Below, piece after piece: positions 1-8,101 of a DNA stretch of 36,252 nucleotides. Source of the stretch: Variovorax paradoxus (GTDB lineage: Bacteria > Pseudomonadota > Gammaproteobacteria > Burkholderiales > Burkholderiaceae_C); contig NZ_JXQQ01000083.1 in assembly GCF_000834655.1 (NCBI RefSeq), forward strand, positions 1-36,252, in the 5' to 3' direction. The number at the start of each line of letters is the position of its first letter. Positions within the stretch are counted from its first letter, which is position 1. Under the pieces are notes generated by a model. It ran no database searches. It saw only the letters and a list, made by a program, of their open reading frames with translations, and was not told the DNA's origin. The translations under genes and the position numbers were made by a program.

Positions 1-1
1 T

Positions 2-268
2 TCCTACACGACGCATCTCACGCAGGTCTGGACCGTGTACTTCGCGGTCGTGGTCGTGTCGTCGATCGTGGTCTACCTGACGATGCCGTTCTCGGCCTGG
101 TCGCTTCTTGCCAATGTGCTGTCGCCCGTGTCGGTGGGCCTGCTTTTCGTGGGCGAGCACCTGATCCGCTACCGGCTGCACCCCGAGTTCGAGCGCACGC
201 GCCTGGTCGATGCGGTGCGCGCCTTCTACGGCACCTCGACGATCGACAACGGCGCCGGCCCCCGGTAA
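2..268 (+). CDS. COG4648-type integral membrane protein of the aryl polyene cluster, C-terminal part
   Basis: The frame is open from the window edge to a TAA at 266-268, leaving the last 88 residues of a protein whose start lies to the left. Two hydrophobic stretches are visible (about residues 11-25 and 30-50 of the fragment), followed by a basic region with GEHLIRYRLH. This pattern matches the end of the COG4648 membrane proteins that sit beside the acyl-ACP synthetase gene in aryl polyene and xanthomonadin clusters. The molecular role of that family is, to my knowledge, not established. The next gene starts 16 bases downstream and belongs to the same pathway, which supports the assignment. 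Family assignment rests on the short tail plus context, so confidence is moderate. Confidence 0.7.
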   Translation, partial: SYTTHLTQVWTVYFAVVVVSSIVVYLTMPFSAWSLLANVLSPVSVGLLFVGEHLIRYRLHPEFERTRLVDAVRAFYGTSTIDNGAGPR

Positions 269-284
269 CACAGGCGCAGCCCGC

Positions 285-1994
285 GTGACGACAGACAACC
301 CCCTCCTGCCCCTGCTCGCGGACCGCGACCCCGACGACCCGCTGGCCTGGCGCGCCGGCGTACCGGTGAGCACCCGCCAGTTCCTGGCCGACGTGGCCCG
401 CTTCGCGCCGGTGCTGCCGGACGAGGGCCCCGCGGTCAACCTGTGCGTCGACCGCTACGCGTTCGCGGTGAGCCTGGGCGCTGCGCTGCTGCGCGGGCAC
501 GCAAGCCTCTTGCCGCCCGATGCGCGCCCCGACACGCTGGCGCGCCTCGTCGAGAGCCATGGCACCCGGCTTTTTGCGCTCACCGACGACACGAAACTCG
601 AAACGCCCGGCATGCAGAGCGTGCTGATCGAAGACCGCTCCAGCCTCGACGGCGATGCGAGCGCAACCGTGCCTGCGTTCGACGGCGCGATGCACGCGGC
701 CAGCCTGCTCACCTCGGGCTCCACCGGCGCGCCGCAGCCGCATGCCAAGACCTGGCGCACGCTGGTAGGCGACGTGGCCGTGGCGGTCGAGCGGCTCTGC
801 CGCGTGCTCGAACGCCCCACGCTCGAAGGCCTGACGCTGGTTGCCACCGTGCCGGTGCAGCACAGCTACGGGCTCGAATCGTCGGTGCTGCTGGCGATGC
901 TGGGCGGTGCCGCTTTCGAAAGCGGGCGGCCGTTCTTTCCGGCCGACGTGGCGCAGACGCTGGCCTCGGTGCCGCGCCCGCGCGCGCTGGTGACCACGCC
1001 GTTCCATCTCAAGACGCTGCTGCTGTCGGGCATCGAACTGCCGCCGGTGGACCTGATCCTCTCGGCCACCGCGCCGCTGTCGCCGCAGCTCGCGCTGCAG
1101 GCCGAGCAGGCCATGGGCGCCGTGCTGCTCGAGATCTACGGCAGCACCGAGTCGGGCCAGGTCGCCACGCGCCGCACGACCGAGAGCGAAATCTGGGAAA
1201 ACTTCGGCCAGATCCGCGTGCGTGCGGAGCCGGGCGAGGCCGATGGCCCCGAGCGCTTCATCTTCGAAGGCGACTTCCTGCCCGAGCCGACGCCCATGGC
1301 CGACGTGCTCGAATTGCTCGACGACCGGCGCTTTCGCCTGTTCGGCCGCGCGAACGACCTGATCCACGTGGCCGGCCGGCGCAGCTCGCTGGCGCACTTG
1401 AACTATCACCTCAACAGCATTGCGGGCGTCGACGACGGCGCCTTCTGGCTGCCCGACGAGGTGGCCGACGGCGTGGTGCGGCCGATCGCTTTCGTGGTGG
1501 CGCCCACGCTGACGGCGGGCGCCATCGTCGCCGCGCTGCGCCAGCGCCTCGAGCCGGTGTTCGTACCGCGGCGCGTGGTGCAGGTGAAGTCGTTCCCGCG
1601 CGAAGGCACCGGCAAGCTCACCGTGCGGGCGCTGCGCGAATTCGCGCTGGCCCAACTTGCGGAAGACGACACGCCGGTGCAGATCGTCCACACGGTGCCC
1701 GCAGACCATCCTTCTTTTGCCGGCCATTTCCCGGGCCAGCCGCTGCTGCCAGGCGCGCTGGTGCTGGCCGAGGTGGTCGAGGCCATCCAGCGCGTGCCAG
1801 CGCTGGTCGCCCGGCTTGGTGCGACGCCGACGCTCGCGGCGGCCAAGTTTCTCGCACCCGTGCGGCCTGGCAGCACGCTCTCCATCGAGCTGCATCCCGA
1901 AGCGGGCGCGGGCCGCGGCGTCCGTTTCGACGTGCGTTGCGACGGCGTGGTGGCTGTCAGCGGCCGCTGGACGGCCGTGCAAGAGTCTGCGTGA
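285..1994 (+). CDS. Acyl/aryl-ACP synthetase (AMP-binding) fused to a FabZ-like hot-dog dehydratase
   Basis: A 569-residue protein starting at GTG 285; an in-frame ATG at 210 would overlap the upstream gene and adds no recognisable sequence. Residues 1 to about 450 are an ANL-superfamily adenylating domain: P-loop TSGSTG near 143, YGSTE near 285, the hinge-type GRANDLIHVAGRR near 370 and the C-terminal lysine motif REGTGKL near 441. In aryl polyene synthesis this enzyme activates the aromatic starter acid and loads it onto an acyl carrier protein. From about residue 465 the chain continues into a hot-dog domain with HPSFAGHFPGQPLLPGAL, the FabZ-type active-site region with catalytic histidine. 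In the E. coli and Vibrio APE clusters I remember these as two separate genes (ligase, then dehydratase); here there is no stop between them. The next gene's ATG overlaps the TGA. Confidence 0.9.
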   Translation: MTTDNPLLPLLADRDPDDPLAWRAGVPVSTRQFLADVARFAPVLPDEGPAVNLCVDRYAFAVSLGAALLRGHASLLPPDARPDTLARLVESHGTRLFALTDDTKLETPGMQSVLIEDRSSLDGDASATVPAFDGAMHAASLLTSGSTGAPQPHAKTWRTLVGDVAVAVERLCRVLERPTLEGLTLVATVPVQHSYGLESSVLLAMLGGAAFESGRPFFPADVAQTLASVPRPRALVTTPFHLKTLLLSGIELPPVDLILSATAPLSPQLALQAEQAMGAVLLEIYGSTESGQVATRRTTESEIWENFGQIRVRAEPGEADGPERFIFEGDFLPEPTPMADVLELLDDRRFRLFGRANDLIHVAGRRSSLAHLNYHLNSIAGVDDGAFWLPDEVADGVVRPIAFVVAPTLTAGAIVAALRQRLEPVFVPRRVVQVKSFPREGTGKLTVRALREFALAQLAEDDTPVQIVHTVPADHPSFAGHFPGQPLLPGALVLAEVVEAIQRVPALVARLGATPTLAAAKFLAPVRPGSTLSIELHPEAGAGRGVRFDVRCDGVVAVSGRWTAVQESA

Positions 1995-2998
1995 TGAAGC
2001 ACACCGACGCCGAAACGCGCGCCGTCAACGAGGCGGCCCAGACTGCGCAGGCGACGCAGAAGGGCGGCTGGACCCAGGCGCCCGAGCGCAGCAACATGCT
2101 GGCGCTGCGCTTCATCTGTTTCATGGCGCTGGTGTGCGGGCGTCACGTCACGCGGCTGCTGCTGCCTCCGATCAGCCTGTACTTTTTGCTTTTCGCTCCT
2201 GCGCCGCGCCGCCAGATCAAGCGCTACCTGTTCCGGGCCATCGGCCCGCACGCGGGCTGGATCGACGGCTACCGGCTGCTGCACGCCTTTTCGTCGACCG
2301 TGCTCGACCGCGTGTACTTCCTGCGCGGACGCATGGACCTCTTCAAGCTGACGATCGAAGGCAACGAGCCGCTGGAGACCGAAGCCGACGAAGGGCGGGG
2401 CGCGTTCCTGCTCGGCGCCCACGTCGGCAGCTTCGAGGTCATGGGCGCCTGCAAGCACCGCACGCGGCAGCACGACCTTCGCCTGGCGATGCTGATGTAC
2501 CCGGACAACGCACAGCGCATCACCGCCATCCTCAATGCCATCGCGTTGCCCGAGATGCGGCCGCACGTGATCGCGCTCGGCCGGCCGCACTCGATGCTCG
2601 CGCTGCGCGATTGGCTCGACAGCGGCGGGCTGGGCGGCATGCTCGCCGACCGCACCCTGCCGGGCAGCGAAGACCAACCCTCGCACCACCGCGGCAACAA
2701 CATCGTGCTGCCGTTCCTCGGGCAGCCCGCCACTTTCAACGACGGGCCGTTCCGGCTCGCCGCGCTGCTGCGCCGCAAGGTGTTCTTCATGGCCGGCCTC
2801 TATGGCGGGGGGGCCCGCTACGATGTCCGCTTCGATCCGCTGGCCGACTTCGGCGAGCCTGCCGCCGATGCCGCGGACCGCGAGCGGCGCATCCGCGCCG
2901 CCGTCGAGGCCTACGTCGCACGCCTGGAGGCGCTGTGCCGCGCTTATCCGTACAACTGGTTCAACTTTCATGATTTCTGGCTCGAAGATACGGCTTGA
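1994..2998 (+). CDS. LpxL/HtrB-like acyltransferase of the aryl polyene cluster
   Basis: A 334-residue protein whose ATG shares a base with the previous gene's stop (TGATG). A hydrophobic segment near residues 35-65 suggests inner-membrane anchoring. The catalytic HX4E motif of the lysophospholipid/lipid A acyltransferase family is seen as HVGSFE (H143, E148). Further family blocks are visible downstream, including LADRTLPGSEDQ and the FLGQPATFNDGPFRLAALLRR region that ends in positively charged residues. APE clusters regularly encode such an enzyme. It is thought to help attach the polyene acyl chain to a lipid or glycolipid carrier, but the acceptor used here cannot be read from sequence. 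Its last 29 bases overlap the start of the LolA-like gene. Confidence 0.85.
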   Translation: MKHTDAETRAVNEAAQTAQATQKGGWTQAPERSNMLALRFICFMALVCGRHVTRLLLPPISLYFLLFAPAPRRQIKRYLFRAIGPHAGWIDGYRLLHAFSSTVLDRVYFLRGRMDLFKLTIEGNEPLETEADEGRGAFLLGAHVGSFEVMGACKHRTRQHDLRLAMLMYPDNAQRITAILNAIALPEMRPHVIALGRPHSMLALRDWLDSGGLGGMLADRTLPGSEDQPSHHRGNNIVLPFLGQPATFNDGPFRLAALLRRKVFFMAGLYGGGARYDVRFDPLADFGEPAADAADRERRIRAAVEAYVARLEALCRAYPYNWFNFHDFWLEDTA

Positions 2999-3623
2999 CC
3001 GGCTTTGCAGGGTGTTTCTACTCGCGGTGGCTTTCTGCGCCGCGCCGGCGTGGGCGTTCGACCTGCCCGAGCTGATGGGCCTGCTGGCCAAGCAGAAGAG
3101 CGGCGAGGCCCGCTTCACCGAACAGCGTTTCGTGCACGGGCTGGAAGGCCCGCTCGATGCGAGCGGCACGCTGAGCTTCGACGCACCCGACAAGCTGGTG
3201 CGCCGCACGCTGTCGCCGCGCATCGAGACCATGGCGGTCGACGGCAACACGCTGACGCTCTCGCGCGGCGGCCGCAACCGCACACTGGCGCTGGACAGCA
3301 TGCCCGAGCTGCTCGGCCTGGTCGAAGCCATGCGCGGCACGTTGAGCGGCGACGGCGCTACGCTGCAGCGCTACTTCAAGAGCACGGTGACCGGCGCGCC
3401 GGGCAAGTGGACGCTCGACCTCTCTCCCATGGACAGCCGGCTGGCCGCGCAGGTGCGCAGCATTCGCATCAGCGGCCGCGCGAGCGACGTGCTCGGGCTG
3501 GAGATGGAGTTCGTCGGCGGTGACCGCTCGGTCATGAACATCTCGCCGAACGCGCCGGCGCCTGCGCCCGCGGCATCCCCCAACGCGGCCCCGTCCGGCG
3601 CGGCCGGACGCACCGCACCGTGA
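2970..3623 (+). CDS. LolA-like periplasmic outer-membrane lipoprotein carrier family protein
   Basis: A 217-residue protein. The ATG at 2970 was chosen because it directly precedes a signal peptide: a basic start (KIRLDRLCR), a hydrophobic core and AAPAWA as a type I cleavage site near residue 29. The mature part begins FDLPELMGLLAKQKSGEARF and continues with FTEQRF and GTLSFDAPDKLVR, which are typical of the LolA/LppC fold that shuttles lipids or lipoproteins through the periplasm. The C-terminus is an Ala/Pro-rich tail of about 25 residues. In APE operons a LolA-like protein always accompanies the MMPL exporter and is presumed to carry the pigment lipid to the outer membrane. The start overlaps the acyltransferase by 29 bases and the stop overlaps the exporter's GTG by four. 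Confidence 0.85.
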   Translation: MISGSKIRLDRLCRVFLLAVAFCAAPAWAFDLPELMGLLAKQKSGEARFTEQRFVHGLEGPLDASGTLSFDAPDKLVRRTLSPRIETMAVDGNTLTLSRGGRNRTLALDSMPELLGLVEAMRGTLSGDGATLQRYFKSTVTGAPGKWTLDLSPMDSRLAAQVRSIRISGRASDVLGLEMEFVGGDRSVMNISPNAPAPAPAASPNAAPSGAAGRTAP

Positions 3624-6031
3624 CTGCCGCGACGGCGCCGCAGGCGGGCGGCCCGCCGAGCTGGCAGCGCAGGGCGGTCGTGCTGCTCGCGTGGCTGCTG
3701 GTGCTGGTGTGCGGTGCGGTGGTGATCGCGCGTACGCAGATCGGCGCCGATCTCTCGGCGTTCTTGCCCAAGAGCCCCGACCTGCGCCAGCGCGTGCTGA
3801 TCGAGCAGCTGCAAAGCGGCGTCGCCTCGCGCACGCTGATGCTGGGCATCGAAGGCGGCACCGCCGAGCAGCGCGCGACGGTCTCGCGCGCCACGGCCAA
3901 GACCATGCGCGAGAGCCAGCTTTTCGACCTGATCCAGAACGGCGACGTCGGCGATTGGAGCGAGGCTGGCGCCTGGGTGCTTCAGCACCGCTACCAACTG
4001 TCGCCCGGCGTCACGCCCGCGCAGTTCACCGCAGAAGGCCTGCGCGACGCGATCAACGAGACGCTGTCGATGCTCGGCACGCCGGCCGGCAACGTGATCA
4101 AGCCCTTGCTCGATCGCGACCCGACCGGCGAGACGCAGCGCATCGCCATGGAGCTGGTGCCCGCGAGCGCGCCGCGCAGCGAAGACGGCGTGTGGATGTC
4201 GCGCAGCGCGCCGCGCGCACTGATGATCGCCACCACGCGCGCCGCTGGGAGCGACCTGGACGCGCAGGCCGTGGCCATCGCGAAGGTCCATGCGGCCTTC
4301 GAAGCCGCCACGCGCGACATGGGCGAGGCCAAGCCCAAGCTGCTGCTGAGCGGCCCCCCGGTGTTCTCGGTGATGAGCCGCGACAAGATCAAGACCGAAG
4401 CCATCCACCTCGCCATCGTCGGCGGCATCGTGATGGGCGCGCTGCTGCTGCTGGCGTTTGCCTCGCCGCGCGCGCTGCTCATCGCCTTCCTGCCGGTCGC
4501 CACCGGCGTGGTGATCGGCACTGCGAGCGTGAGCCTGGTGTTCGGCTCGGTGCACGGCCTCACGCTGGGATTCGGCAGCACGCTGATCGGCGAGACGGTC
4601 GACTACGCCATCTATTACCTGATCCAGGCGCGCGGGGCGGCCGTGGCCGGCACCGGCTGGCAGCGCTGGCGCGACCTCAACTGGCCCACGGTGCGGCTCG
4701 GGCTGCTGACCTCGGTGTGCGGCTTCGCGGCGCTGGTGTTCTCGGGTTTTCCGGGGCTCGCGCAACTGGGCGTGTTTTCGATTGCCGGCCTGGTCGCTGC
4801 CGCGCTGGCCACGCGCTACGTGCTGCCGATGCTCGCGCCCGACGGCGCGACCGGCATGGGCATGCGCAGGTACATGGCGCAGGTCGCCGGCATGCTGGTG
4901 CGCGGCCTGCCGCGGCTGCGCTGGCCGCTCGCGGCGCTCGGCGTGGCCGCGCTGGGGCTGGTGCTGTGGCAGGGCGGGCACCTCTGGCGCGCCGACTTGG
5001 GAGCGATGAGTCCGGTGCCCAAGTCGGCCCAGCAGCTGGACGAGATGTTGCGCAACGACATCGGCGCGAGCGACGGCGGCGTGCTGGTGGTGGCCTACGG
5101 AGACGACGAGCAGGCGGCGCTGCGCAACACCGAAGCGGCCGCCGCCAAGCTCGATGCGCTGGTCGATACGGCCGAACTCGGCGGCTACGAGGCCGTCACG
5201 CGCGTGCTGCCGAGTGCAGCGGCGCAGGCCGCGCGCATCGCAAGCCTGCCCGATGCCGCAACGCTGCAAGCCAACCTGGCCGAGGCCACGAAGGGCCTGC
5301 CGCTGCCGGCCTCGCGGCTCGGGCCTTTCCTGGCCGACGTTGAGGCGGCGCGCCAACTCGCGCCCGTGCAGCGCGCCGACCTGGCCGGCGGCCCGCTCGG
5401 CTCCGTGCTGAACACGCTGATGTACCAGCGCCCCGGCGGCGGATGGGCGACGCTGCTGGTGCTGCACCCCGGTCCGAAATTCGACCAGGGCCGGCTCGAA
5501 GCCGCGCTGGCCGGTACCACCGACGTTCAGGTCGTCGATGTCGGCCGCGAACTCGCGAGCCTGTACCAGCGCTACTTGCACGAGGCTTTCGTGCAGGTGC
5601 TGCTCGGCGCGCTGGCGGTGGTGGTGCTGCTGGGCATCTACCTGCGCTCGTGGCGCCGGCTGCTGGCCGTGTGCCAGCCGCTGGTGTTCGCGGTGATGCT
5701 CACGCTGGGCGGCATGGCGCTGGCGCAGGCCGCGCTCGGCATCCTGCACCTGGTGGGGCTGCTGCTGATCGTGGCGGTCGGTTCGAACTACGCGCTGTTC
5801 TTCGACCAGCTACGCACGACGGGGCGGGCGGACGAAGACACGTTGGCCTCGCTGATGCTGGCCAACCTGACGACGGTGGTGTCGTTCGGCTTGATTGCGA
5901 TATCGGATATCCCGGCATTGTCTTCAATCGGTCGCGTGGTCGCGCCGGGAGCGCTGCTGGCGCTGCTGCTGTCGGCGGCATTCGCCCGGCATGTCGCCCC
6001 GCCGGCGGAGTCGTCCACGCAGCGCACCTGA
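3620..6031 (+). CDS. MMPL/RND-superfamily exporter of the aryl polyene pathway
   Basis: An 803-residue inner-membrane transporter starting at GTG 3620, in a GTGA overlap with the LolA-like gene. It shows the two-fold repeat expected of RND/MMPL proteins: an N-terminal anchor (about residues 17-35), a large periplasmic loop, a cluster of five or six membrane helices (about 255-420), a second anchor (about 430-455), a second loop and a final helix cluster (about 650-790). The phrase LGFGSTLIGETVDYAIYYL in the first half and LLIVAVGSNYALFFDQL in the second are the paired charged or polar helix-4 motifs associated with proton coupling. The family exports lipids and polyketide-lipid products. Position after the acyltransferase and LolA-like genes suggests export of the finished pigment lipid. 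Confidence 0.88.
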   Translation: MTAATAPQAGGPPSWQRRAVVLLAWLLVLVCGAVVIARTQIGADLSAFLPKSPDLRQRVLIEQLQSGVASRTLMLGIEGGTAEQRATVSRATAKTMRESQLFDLIQNGDVGDWSEAGAWVLQHRYQLSPGVTPAQFTAEGLRDAINETLSMLGTPAGNVIKPLLDRDPTGETQRIAMELVPASAPRSEDGVWMSRSAPRALMIATTRAAGSDLDAQAVAIAKVHAAFEAATRDMGEAKPKLLLSGPPVFSVMSRDKIKTEAIHLAIVGGIVMGALLLLAFASPRALLIAFLPVATGVVIGTASVSLVFGSVHGLTLGFGSTLIGETVDYAIYYLIQARGAAVAGTGWQRWRDLNWPTVRLGLLTSVCGFAALVFSGFPGLAQLGVFSIAGLVAAALATRYVLPMLAPDGATGMGMRRYMAQVAGMLVRGLPRLRWPLAALGVAALGLVLWQGGHLWRADLGAMSPVPKSAQQLDEMLRNDIGASDGGVLVVAYGDDEQAALRNTEAAAAKLDALVDTAELGGYEAVTRVLPSAAAQAARIASLPDAATLQANLAEATKGLPLPASRLGPFLADVEAARQLAPVQRADLAGGPLGSVLNTLMYQRPGGGWATLLVLHPGPKFDQGRLEAALAGTTDVQVVDVGRELASLYQRYLHEAFVQVLLGALAVVVLLGIYLRSWRRLLAVCQPLVFAVMLTLGGMALAQAALGILHLVGLLLIVAVGSNYALFFDQLRTTGRADEDTLASLMLANLTTVVSFGLIAISDIPALSSIGRVVAPGALLALLLSAAFARHVAPPAESSTQRT

Positions 6032-6870
6032 TGGGAAAATCCGTCGCGATGTCTTCCGCTACCGCCGCCCCTGAATCCTGGCCCTGGCCGCCGGCCATGC
6101 GCGCCAGCGCGGCTTGGCATGTGGCCGCCATCGGCGCGGGCGTGCTGGTGCCGGGCGCGTGGCCCTGGGCCATCGGCGCGATCGTGCTCAATCACGCGCT
6201 GATCACCGGTGCCGGGCTCACGCCGCGCAGCAACCTGCTGGGCCCCAACGTCACGCGCTTGCCCGAAGCGGCCGCTGCCCGCCGCGAAGTCGCGATCACC
6301 ATCGACGACGGGCCGGAGCCTGAAGTCACGCCCCGCGTGCTCGACCTGCTGGACGCCCATGGCCAGCGCGCCACCTTCTTTTGCATCGCCGAGCGCGTGC
6401 TCGCGCATCCGGAGCTGGCCCGCGAGATCGTGGCGCGCGGCCACAGCATCCAGAACCACACGGCGAGGCACCGGCACAACTTCTCGTTTCTCGGGCCGCG
6501 CGGCTTCGCGAGCGAGATCGCGCGGGCGCAGGACATCCTGACCGAAGTCACGGGCCAGCGCCCGACCTGCTTTCGCGCGCCTGCCGGGCTGCGCAATCCG
6601 TTTCTCGAACCGGTGCTGCATCGCCTGGGCCTCTCGCTCGTGAGCTGGACGCGGCGCGGCTTCGACACGCGCGAAGGCGACCCCGCCAAGGTGATGGCGC
6701 GCCTCGCCCGCAACCTGCAGGCCCGCGACATCCTGTTGCTGCACGACGGCAACGCCGCGCGCACCGCCGAAGGAAAACCCGTTTTGCTGGAGGTATTGCC
6801 CTTGTTGCTCGAACGCCTGCGCGCCGATGGATTGCGCGCCGTGACCCTGCCCGAAGGGATGAAGTCGTGA
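6031..6870 (+). CDS. Membrane-anchored polysaccharide deacetylase (NodB/CE4 family)
   Basis: A 279-residue protein from ATG 6031 (sharing one base with the exporter's TGA); ATG 6049 is a possible alternative. Residues 28-62 form one or two hydrophobic segments, so the enzyme is probably membrane-bound with its domain in the periplasm. The NodB domain follows with its motifs intact: TIDDGPEPE (D92 base, D93 metal), HTARH (metal ligands H143 and H147), FRAPAGLRN (R182, P184), and LLLHDG (H238). CE4 enzymes remove N- or O-acetyl groups from sugar polymers such as chitin, peptidoglycan or GlcNAc units. It lies inside the APE operon with overlapping ends on both sides, so a role in modifying a sugar on the pigment lipid is a reasonable inference. 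I do not recall this gene in the classic E. coli cluster. Confidence 0.88.
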   Translation: MGKSVAMSSATAAPESWPWPPAMRASAAWHVAAIGAGVLVPGAWPWAIGAIVLNHALITGAGLTPRSNLLGPNVTRLPEAAAARREVAITIDDGPEPEVTPRVLDLLDAHGQRATFFCIAERVLAHPELAREIVARGHSIQNHTARHRHNFSFLGPRGFASEIARAQDILTEVTGQRPTCFRAPAGLRNPFLEPVLHRLGLSLVSWTRRGFDTREGDPAKVMARLARNLQARDILLLHDGNAARTAEGKPVLLEVLPLLLERLRADGLRAVTLPEGMKS

Positions 6871-7634
6871 GTGCCGTGATGCCGTCGTCATCCACGGACA
6901 ACGCGTGGCGCGAGCTGCATGAAGCGGCGACCGTTCCCTACAAGAAGGGCGGCACCTTCGCCTGGCAGTTTGCCCGCGGCAAGCTCGGACGCGACCCGGT
7001 GTTTCGCGGGCTGCTCGAACGCGGGCTGATCGATGCGCAGCATCGGCGCGTGGTCGACATCGGCTGCGGACAGGGCCTCTTCGTGAGCCTGCTGGCGTCG
7101 ATGAGCACCATGCAGCAGCAGGGGCGCTGGCCCGCTTCGTGGCCGGCCACGCCGGCGGCTGCGGACTACACCGGCATCGAGCTGATGCCCAAGGACGTGG
7201 CGCGCGCCGAGGCGTCGGTCGGCCACCTGCAGCCGACGCCGCGCCTGGTGTGCGCCGACATGTGTTCGGCCGCGTTGCCCGATTGCGACCTGGTCGTGAT
7301 CCTCGACGTGCTGCACTACGTCGACCTCACGGCGCAAGAGGGCGTGCTGACGCGGGTGCGCGATGCGCTGCGTCGCGGCGGCAACCCGAAGGCGCGGCTG
7401 CTGCTGCGCGTGGGCGACGCATCGAGCCGCCGCGGTTTCGCGATCAGCCAATGGGTCGATCGCACGGTCACGCGCATCCGCGGCCACAAGGTCTCGCCGA
7501 CCTGGGGCCGGCCGCTCGCCGAGTGGACGGCGCTGCTGCAGCGCCTGGGTTTTCGCGTGCAGAGCATTCCGATGAGCGAAGGCACGCCCTTCGCCAACGT
7601 GCTCCTGGTGGCCGACCTGGAGGCCGCCGCTTGA
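6867..7634 (+). CDS. SAM-dependent class I methyltransferase
   Basis: A 255-residue protein starting at GTG 6867 in a GTGA overlap; ATG 6879 would shorten it by four residues. The Rossmann motif I is clear as VVDIGCGQG (about residues 62-70), followed by an acidic end of strand 2 (GIELM) and LVVILDVLHYVD for the strand-4 region. Aryl polyenes carry methylated aromatic head groups, and their clusters usually include a methyltransferase, so O- or C-methylation of the aryl head is the likely job. The substrate is not visible from sequence. The N-terminal region KKGGTFAWQFARGKLGRDPVF resembles other APE-cluster methyltransferases as I remember them. Its stop overlaps the TTG start of the next gene. 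Confidence 0.82.
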   Translation: MSAVMPSSSTDNAWRELHEAATVPYKKGGTFAWQFARGKLGRDPVFRGLLERGLIDAQHRRVVDIGCGQGLFVSLLASMSTMQQQGRWPASWPATPAAADYTGIELMPKDVARAEASVGHLQPTPRLVCADMCSAALPDCDLVVILDVLHYVDLTAQEGVLTRVRDALRRGGNPKARLLLRVGDASSRRGFAISQWVDRTVTRIRGHKVSPTWGRPLAEWTALLQRLGFRVQSIPMSEGTPFANVLLVADLEAAA

Positions 7635-8101
7635 CGGCGCCGCAGACGCTCGACCGCGCAGGCATTGCCGCGCGCATTCCGCACAGCGGCAGCATGTGCC
7701 TGCTGGAGCAGCTCGACGGGTGGGACGCGGAGGTGATCCGCTGCAGCACGACGACGCACCGGCTGGCGGACAACCCGCTGCGCACCGCCGGCGGTTTGCT
7801 GGCGCCGAACCTCATCGAGTACGCGGCGCAGGCCATGGCGTTGCATGGCGGCCTGTTGGCTGCCGAGGGCAGCACGCCGTCGGCCGGCTTTCTTGCGAGT
7901 GCGCGCAATGTGCGGCTGGCGGTGGCGCGGCTCGACGACATCGAAGGCGCATTGCGGGTGCAGGCCAGGCGCCTGTCGGGCGACGAGCGGCAGATCCTTT
8001 ATGAATTCGCGGTGAATGCCGACGACGGCCGCACGCTGGCCGAGGGCCGGGCCGTGGTGGTCCTGAACACGCCGCTCGCAACAGAAAGCACCGCATCATG
8101 A
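7631..8101 (+). CDS. Hot-dog fold 3-hydroxyacyl-ACP dehydratase-like protein (second APE dehydratase)
   Basis: A 156-residue protein. The only start that fits the frame without a deep overlap is TTG 7631, forming a TTGA overlap with the methyltransferase stop. It has a hot-dog fold pattern with ARIPHSGSMCLLEQL near the N-terminus (H18 in the position of the FabA/FabZ catalytic histidine) and LIEYAAQAMALHGGLLA for the central helix. This matches the second dehydratase-like protein of APE clusters, which in E. coli partners the FabZ-like dehydratase. The FabZ-like partner here is fused to the ligase at 285-1994. Together they would remove water during each polyene elongation round. The ketoreductase follows with an ATGA overlap, so the two reductive steps are encoded side by side. 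Confidence 0.85.
   Translation: MTAPQTLDRAGIAARIPHSGSMCLLEQLDGWDAEVIRCSTTTHRLADNPLRTAGGLLAPNLIEYAAQAMALHGGLLAAEGSTPSAGFLASARNVRLAVARLDDIEGALRVQARRLSGDERQILYEFAVNADDGRTLAEGRAVVVLNTPLATESTAS

Noticed and set aside
210..284. Earlier ATG for the synthetase–dehydratase fusion at 210
   Set aside because: It would overlap the upstream membrane-protein gene by 59 bases and adds an Arg/Pro/Thr-rich stretch with no family similarity; GTG 285 fits better.
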